Position numbers and translations under genes: made by a program. The notes below the pieces were generated by a model. It was not told the DNA's origin, did no database searches, and saw nothing but the letters and a program-made list of their open reading frames with translations. Below, one piece after another: positions 1 to 3,708 of a DNA stretch of 5,877 nucleotides (its first letter is position 1; each line of letters starts with the position of its first letter). This stretch comes from Oscillospiraceae bacterium (GTDB taxonomy: Bacteria; Bacillota; Clostridia; Oscillospirales; Acutalibacteraceae): NCBI GenBank assembly GCA_902796535.1, contig CADBPL010000265.1, positions 1 to 5,877 on the forward strand, in the 5' to 3' direction.

Positions 1-83
1 CACTCTTCCTCAGGCTTACTTCTTCTGTTTTCTCAACGTTATTTCCACTCCCTTCCTACTGTAGAACTTACTTTGGGAATTTA
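1..83. other. Non-coding edge, polypurine on minus strand
   Basis: No credible gene is visible here. The plus strand is strongly pyrimidine-rich, so the minus strand reads as runs of G and A, including GGAAGGGAG and GAGGAAGAG. The segment lies directly downstream of the sialidase-like gene on the minus strand. I see no stable hairpin followed by a T-run, so that gene's terminator is either absent or outside the window. The minus-strand run GAGGAAGA followed by GTG at bases 3-1 could be a ribosome binding site and start of a next gene, but it sits at the very edge and cannot be tested. Confidence 0.4.
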
Positions 84-1304
84 CTAATTTTGCTCATGCT
101 GTTTCGCTGTTTCAGCCTGAACCGCGCTTTCTGCGTTTTCTTCCTTGTCCGCACGGCCGGGGTCGATCCAGCGGGTGAGCAGGGCAGAGGGCGCGCGGTC
201 GGCGCCGTAGCGCTGGCGGCTGACGGTGAGGAACGCGTCGCCGCAGCCGGTGGTGACGGGACGGTAAAAATCGGCGGCAGGCGCGGCCACCACCGTTCGC
301 TCCTCGCTCCAATCCTGTTCCCCGTCCGGGCTGGTGCGGGCGTGAATGGCAAGCGTCTTGCCCGGCACAAGGTAACTCAGCGCCGCCGCGCCGTCCGCAC
401 GGACGCAGAGATTCGGCGCAGAGGCTTTGATTTTCATGGGGCTGCAGCGGCTCCAGCGCGCGCCCATATCGTCGGAAAACGCGTAAAACAATTCGCCGGA
501 AAGATTCAGCACGGCGGCAAGACGCCCGTTTTTCAATTTGGCGGCCGTCGCTTCCAAACAAACGAGGTTCTCTTTTGGCGGCAGGGCAATGGCGCTCACG
601 GCCTGCGTTTGGCACGTTGGCAGCAGGCAGCGGGTCACGACGGCTTTGCCGTTTTGCGCCGTGACAAACAACAGCTCGTTATCGTTCAGCTTGATGGGCG
701 GCTGCGCGGCGCTGACCGCCATTTTGTGCGGCTCCATGGCTTTTTCGCCGCCTTTTGGGATCAGGGCGCAGTGCCAGCCGAGGTCGGCACAGGCGGCTTC
801 TCTCAGCTCAGCGGTGGTTTTTTCCAGCGCTTCGGCCACCGCTTTGCCGAAGGTTTGCGGCGCGGCAAAGCTGCGCCCGCCGCGGTTATCCCAGGTCAGG
901 AACAGGCCGTGCGCCGTGTCGGTGATCGTCAGGTTTTCGGGGGAAAGGCAGGTTTCGTAAACCGTTTGCCGCGGCGTAAAGCCGAGCCCTTCGCTGTCCC
1001 TGCCGCGCACCACGCAAACGCGGGTGACGATCCGGCTGTTTTCCACGTCGGCATAAGCGAACGCGGCGGCAAAGCTGCCGTCGGCGCATTCCGTCACGCA
1101 GGGCGAAGCGCAGCCGGCAGGGGTCTGAGCGCTCTTGCGGCAGAGAAAGCTCTGCTTGAGCACCTTCACGCCCGGCGTTTCGTCCTGCTCCGTGATGCGG
1201 CGAATGACCGTGAGCACAATGCTCAGCAGCATCGGCAGCAGCCTGAGCGGCGTGCGCAGATCGCGCAAAAACCCGATCAGTTCTTTGATTTTTGTCTGAT
1301 CCAT
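84..1304 (-). CDS. Sialidase-like (Asp-box/BNR) protein of unknown function
   Basis: This 406-residue protein is not one I can name. Two motifs resemble the sialidase Asp-box (S-x-D-x-G-x-x-W): SDDMGARW at residues 277-284 matches fully, and SPDGEQDW at 325-332 matches except for the Gly. They are 48 residues apart, compatible with neighbouring blades of a beta-propeller. Around residues 65-82 a Pro-rich segment followed by ADGSFAAAF resembles an opening propeller strand. I do not see the FRIP-type arginine motif of active sialidases, so catalysis is doubtful and a binding role is possible. The N-terminus is basic with a hydrophobic stretch at about residues 19-34 but has no clear cleavage site, so it may be a membrane anchor or amphipathic helix rather than a signal peptide. 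Cysteines are numerous. The last 25 or so residues are charged and low-complexity. The ATG is supported by a GGGGGG Shine-Dalgarno run (1312-1317) seven bases upstream. A long open frame on the opposite strand is a GC-driven shadow. Confidence 0.8.
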   Translation of the reverse strand: MDQTKIKELIGFLRDLRTPLRLLPMLLSIVLTVIRRITEQDETPGVKVLKQSFLCRKSAQTPAGCASPCVTECADGSFAAAFAYADVENSRIVTRVCVVRGRDSEGLGFTPRQTVYETCLSPENLTITDTAHGLFLTWDNRGGRSFAAPQTFGKAVAEALEKTTAELREAACADLGWHCALIPKGGEKAMEPHKMAVSAAQPPIKLNDNELLFVTAQNGKAVVTRCLLPTCQTQAVSAIALPPKENLVCLEATAAKLKNGRLAAVLNLSGELFYAFSDDMGARWSRCSPMKIKASAPNLCVRADGAAALSYLVPGKTLAIHARTSPDGEQDWSEERTVVAAPAADFYRPVTTGCGDAFLTVSRQRYGADRAPSALLTRWIDPGRADKEENAESAVQAETAKQHEQN

Positions 1305-1331
1305 CCTTTCACCCCCCTTAATCTGCTTTGT

Positions 1332-1360
1332 ATCATACCATGAATTTGTTCCGTTTGCAA
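1332..1360 (-). promoter_or_regulatory. Sigma-A-type promoter of the sialidase-like gene
   Basis: Read on the minus strand, TTGCAA (1355-1360) is followed after exactly 17 bases by TATGAT (1332-1337). Transcription would begin near 1325, giving a leader of about 20 bases that includes the GGGGGG ribosome binding site at 1312-1317. The -35 and -10 boxes each match four or five of the six consensus bases, and the spacing is ideal. Confidence 0.65.
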
Positions 1361-1376
1361 GAGCGGAGAAAAATCC

Positions 1377-1398
1377 CCCTTCGACAGATTTTCGAGGG
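1377..1398. promoter_or_regulatory. Possible operator: imperfect inverted repeat
   Basis: CCC-T-TCGA (1377-1384) and TCGA-GGG (1392-1398) form an inverted repeat with one unpaired T. The same stretch also contains TTCGA as a direct repeat 11 bp apart, about one helical turn. It overlaps the -35 box of the XRE regulator promoter and lies 17 bp from the -35 box of the divergent promoter. That is a suitable place for an autoregulatory operator of the adjacent regulator, but the repeat is short and the assignment is inference. Confidence 0.25.
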
Positions 1399-1409
1399 TA
1401 TACTACAAT
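1381..1409 (+). promoter_or_regulatory. Likely promoter of the XRE regulator
   Basis: TCGACA (1381-1386) is followed after 17 bases by TACAAT (1404-1409). With these boxes transcription would start around 1415-1417, only about six bases before the ATG, so the transcript would be nearly leaderless and would exclude the GGGG at 1411-1414. An overlapping alternative -10 box, TATACT (1399-1404), would keep the GGGG in the transcript but has no good -35 box. The promoter is back to back with the minus-strand promoter, with 20 bp between the -35 boxes. Confidence 0.5.
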
Positions 1410-1421
1410 AGGGGCGATATT

Positions 1422-1748
1422 ATGGATGCCTTGGATAAGTTAGGGGCAGTCATCAAAAACGCCCGTGTCAGGAACGGGCTTTCACAAGAGCAGCTTGCAG
1501 AGCAATTGGGTGTTTCGCCCACACACGTTAAGCACATGGAAAGCGGACGCCGCAAGCCGTCGGTCGAGACGTTGTTTCAGCTTGTATGTATTCTGCACTT
1601 TTCTCTGAATGCGATCATCCAGCCGGAGCTTCAAGGTATGGTCGCCCAAACGCAGGATATTCAAACGCTTCTTGCGGATTGTTCGCCGCAGCAGCTCGAA
1701 TTGGTCGCTGATCTGATCCGTGCTGTCCGAAAAACGAATATACAATAA
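1422..1748 (+). CDS. XRE-family helix-turn-helix transcriptional regulator
   Basis: A 108-residue cytoplasmic DNA-binding protein. Residues 7-61 form a Cro/C1-type (HTH_3) domain: the helix-turn-helix runs from LSQEQLAEQLGVS (residues 20-32), with the recognition helix near residues 32-40 and the typical ESGRRKPS ending at residue 47. The C-terminal part (about 66-108) includes a predicted helix, SPQQLELVADLIRAV, of the kind used for dimerisation in small XRE regulators. No ligand-binding or peptidase domain is present. The ATG is preceded by AGGGG seven bases upstream, a weak Shine-Dalgarno. The gene is divergent from the sialidase-like gene, which makes that gene and its own promoter the most likely targets, although this is inferred from position only. 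Its stop codon overlaps the first base pairs of the downstream terminator stem. Confidence 0.93.
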   Translation: MDALDKLGAVIKNARVRNGLSQEQLAEQLGVSPTHVKHMESGRRKPSVETLFQLVCILHFSLNAIIQPELQGMVAQTQDIQTLLADCSPQQLELVADLIRAVRKTNIQ

Positions 1749-1773
1749 AAGCGCCGCAGATTGCAGCGCTTTT
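1747..1773. terminator. Bidirectional terminator between convergent genes
   Basis: Arms 1747-1758 and 1762-1773 pair over 12 positions around a 3-base loop, with A-rich and T-rich flanks on either side. On the plus strand there is one C-A mismatch (1755/1765). Read on the minus strand the same position becomes a G-U wobble, so the hairpin is slightly better in that direction. The T-runs TTTTT (plus, 1770-1774 region) and TTTTATT (minus) support use by both the XRE regulator and the hydrolase gene. Confidence 0.75.
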
Positions 1774-1788
1774 TGTTCGATATAGTTA

Positions 1789-1822
1789 CAGCAGCCCGCG
1801 GGCATGAACCGGTGGGCTGCTG
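1789..1822 (+). terminator. Second hairpin, probable backup terminator
   Basis: Perfect 9-bp arms CAGCAGCCC (1789-1797) and GGGCTGCTG (1814-1822), extendable by two pairs inside, enclose a loop of about 12 bases. On the plus strand the stem is followed by CTTTTGCTTGTTTTATTTT, a broken T-run. On the minus strand it begins just 12 bases after the hydrolase stop codon but has no T-run, so there it may act only as a stabilising 3' stem. Confidence 0.55.
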
Positions 1823-1834
1823 CTTTTGCTTGTT

Positions 1835-3544
1835 TTATTTTGCCGGGACGAAGTCGAATTCCCTTGCGGTGACGGATTTGCCGAGGGTGGGTTTGACGTA
1901 GCTGACCTTCATCAGGGTGTGACCCTTGGGCAGGCTGCCGTTGCACGTCACGGTCATGCTCTTGCCGGGCAGGAGCAGCCGGTTGACGGGCAGGTTGAAT
2001 GAATAACCGTCCATTTCCACGCCGGTGATGAGGATGGTCTCTATGTTCGACGGGTTTTTGATGGTCAGGGTTTTGCTGTCCGCCTTGACGTAGCCGGGGT
2101 TGCAGCCGTTGAAATCCGCCGTGACGGCGCGATACGGCGCACGGGAATAGTTGAACTGCGGATATTTTTTGTCGGTGTAGATATCCACCGCTTTTTTGGT
2201 GGTGAGCAGCAGCATGACCAGATCGAACGAATACGGCTCCTTGGTGTACATGCCGTGATACTGGCCGTCGATGAACCATGTGTTTTCGGGCAGATAGGCG
2301 CTGGTCGCGTCGACCTTCATCGAGGGCGCCACGTGGCAGTGGCTGCGGTTGCGGCAGGTGGTGTAAGCGGGCTTGTAGCTGTCCGGGAACCGCTCGCCGA
2401 CCTTTGCCGTTCTGGCGCCGCTGGCCGAACGCGCGTCAACGAGCATATCGTTGAGCACGCTGCCGCCGAACGCGGAATGATCGGCATAGTTGCAGATGAT
2501 CGAAATTTTCGCGCCGCGATTTTTTAGCTGGCGGAAGGTGCTGCTGTAATTCTTCATGTAGTTGTTGTGCACAATGTTGCATTTGCGGATCAGCTCGCCG
2601 TTTTCTTTGCTGTTGAGGAACTGCGGCTTGAGCGCGTTGTAATCCGACGGCGTCGTCAGATCCCAGAAGCTGCCCCAGTTGAGCGGCAACACGGAAATAT
2701 CCTTCAGGAAAGCGGCGGTGACGCGCTCAATTTTATCCAGCGATACGCCTTTGAGCACGGCGGCCATATTCGATTCGCTGCTCAGGGCGAATTCCAGCAG
2801 GCCGATCAGGCTGCCCATCGGAAAATCCACTTCGCCGAGAATGAAGCGCTTGGCAAACGAGGTGCCGCCCAGAACAGGCACGTTGAGCACAACGTTGTTG
2901 ACCGGCGCGGAATTTTTGTAGCGGCTCAGGTAGGAGCCGGTCACAAGGCCGCCGTAGCTGAAGCCGAAAATGTTGACTTTTTTGCAGCCGGTGTAGCGGC
3001 GGATCTCGGTAATGAAATCGTTCAGCTCCTCGGCGCAGTCATAGGTGCTCATGCGGAAATCATAGTGGTAAACAAACACGTTTTCCGCGCCGATCACGCC
3101 CGCCAGCCGCTTGCACAGATCGGGCTCTTCAATGTCGCCCGGCGCGTTCTTTTTTAAATAGGCGTAGTTGGAAATAGAGGGCTTGTTGGGGTAGGTGGTC
3201 ACGTTGTAAAGCGATTTGCCGTTCGGGTCGCAGAACATTTTTTTGAGGATGCGCTGACCGCCGCCCGAAATCGCCTTGCCGGCGGGCTCGCAGTTGTCAA
3301 GCGCCAGACAGGCCAGCGAATAGATCGCATTCGGGGCGTCCTTAATGGTTTCGACCACGGCGTCCGACGCGGCAAACGGCCAAACCTGTTCCTGATCGGG
3401 CTGACCGTAGTTGTAGTACAGCTCGCAGGAGGAATAGCCGGGCACGATGATGGTGGGCACGTTGCCGCCCGCTGCCAGCGCGGGCGTGATCACCGCAAAA
3501 AACAGGATCGCGGTCATGACGATACAGATGATTCTTTTTTTCAT
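1835..3544 (-). CDS. Secreted LCAT-like alpha/beta hydrolase (lipase/acyltransferase family)
   Basis: A 569-residue exported protein. Residues 1-25 are a classic signal peptide: MKKR, a hydrophobic core, then PALAAG with likely cleavage after ALA at 22-24. NVPTIIVPGYSS (28-39) fits the oxyanion-hole strand of lipases. The segment with YHYDFRMS (159-166) resembles the YDWR region of the lecithin:cholesterol acyltransferase family. GFSYGG (194-199) is the nucleophile elbow with Ser196. Asp366 within LNDMLVDARSA is the best acid candidate (Asp355 and Asp370 are alternatives), and His430 in DGQYHGMY is the likely catalytic His. The region 404-433 (VAPSMK...LPENTWFIDG) looks like a conserved substrate-side loop. 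Residues from about 470 to the end are beta-rich and resemble an added Ig-like or adhesion module. Likely action is hydrolysis or transfer of acyl groups on lipid or ester substrates outside the cell; the substrate is not readable. The ATG has GGAGGG (3552-3557) seven bases upstream. Confidence 0.85.
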   Translation of the reverse strand: MKKRIICIVMTAILFFAVITPALAAGGNVPTIIVPGYSSCELYYNYGQPDQEQVWPFAASDAVVETIKDAPNAIYSLACLALDNCEPAGKAISGGGQRILKKMFCDPNGKSLYNVTTYPNKPSISNYAYLKKNAPGDIEEPDLCKRLAGVIGAENVFVYHYDFRMSTYDCAEELNDFITEIRRYTGCKKVNIFGFSYGGLVTGSYLSRYKNSAPVNNVVLNVPVLGGTSFAKRFILGEVDFPMGSLIGLLEFALSSESNMAAVLKGVSLDKIERVTAAFLKDISVLPLNWGSFWDLTTPSDYNALKPQFLNSKENGELIRKCNIVHNNYMKNYSSTFRQLKNRGAKISIICNYADHSAFGGSVLNDMLVDARSASGARTAKVGERFPDSYKPAYTTCRNRSHCHVAPSMKVDATSAYLPENTWFIDGQYHGMYTKEPYSFDLVMLLLTTKKAVDIYTDKKYPQFNYSRAPYRAVTADFNGCNPGYVKADSKTLTIKNPSNIETILITGVEMDGYSFNLPVNRLLLPGKSMTVTCNGSLPKGHTLMKVSYVKPTLGKSVTAREFDFVPAK

Positions 3545-3551
3545 ACTTTTT

Positions 3552-3614
3552 CCCTCCGGAAGTCGTTGCTGTGAATATTGCTAATATATTACCATTGGAA
3601 GAAGGATTAGTCAA
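3552..3614 (-). promoter_or_regulatory. Sigma-A promoter and ribosome binding site of the hydrolase gene
   Basis: On the minus strand TTGACT (3609-3614) is separated by exactly 17 bases from TAATAT (3586-3591), so each box differs from consensus at one position. Transcription should begin near 3579, giving a leader of about 35 bases with the strong ribosome binding site GGAGGG at 3552-3557. This is the best promoter in the window. It suggests the hydrolase is expressed independently of the upstream surface-protein gene. Confidence 0.8.
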
Positions 3615-3641
3615 TACATTTCATTTCAAAAAAGAAGAATC

Positions 3642-3693
3642 GGCCGGGAAAAGCCAAAGCCTTTCCCAATGCCCGGCGCAAAGGGAAAGGCTT
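3642..3693 (-). terminator. Terminator region with competing hairpins after the surface-protein gene
   Basis: Beginning 15 bases after the surface-protein stop codon, a perfect 11-bp inverted repeat pairs 3683-3693 (AAGCCTTTCCC as transcribed) with 3657-3667 around a 15-base loop. It is followed by TGGCTTTT and, further on, by TTCTTCTTTTTT. The 3' arm can instead pair with 3647-3655 to give a 9-bp stem with a 4-base loop, and GCCGGG (3672-3677) can pair with CCCGGC (3643-3648). The simplest reading is an intrinsic terminator that isolates this gene from the hydrolase promoter just downstream. Confidence 0.6.
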
Positions 3694-3708
3694 GCTGATG
3701 ATGTCGGC

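Noticed and set aside
20..40. Tiny minus-strand open frame starting at TTG with a GGAAGGGAG upstream
   Set aside because: It codes for only six residues, the spacing to the purine run is long, and nothing else supports translation.
90..1343. Long plus-strand open frame of 417 codons opposite the sialidase-like gene
   Set aside because: Its translation is dominated by Arg, Gly, Ala and His with no recognisable motif, as expected from the antisense of a GC-rich gene. The minus-strand frame has an ideal ribosome binding site, a promoter and Asp-box motifs.
1482..2279. Minus-strand open frame of 265 codons spanning the XRE gene, terminators and hydrolase end
   Set aside because: It crosses two terminator hairpins and overlaps two well-supported genes; the translation is His, Arg and Gln rich with no domain.
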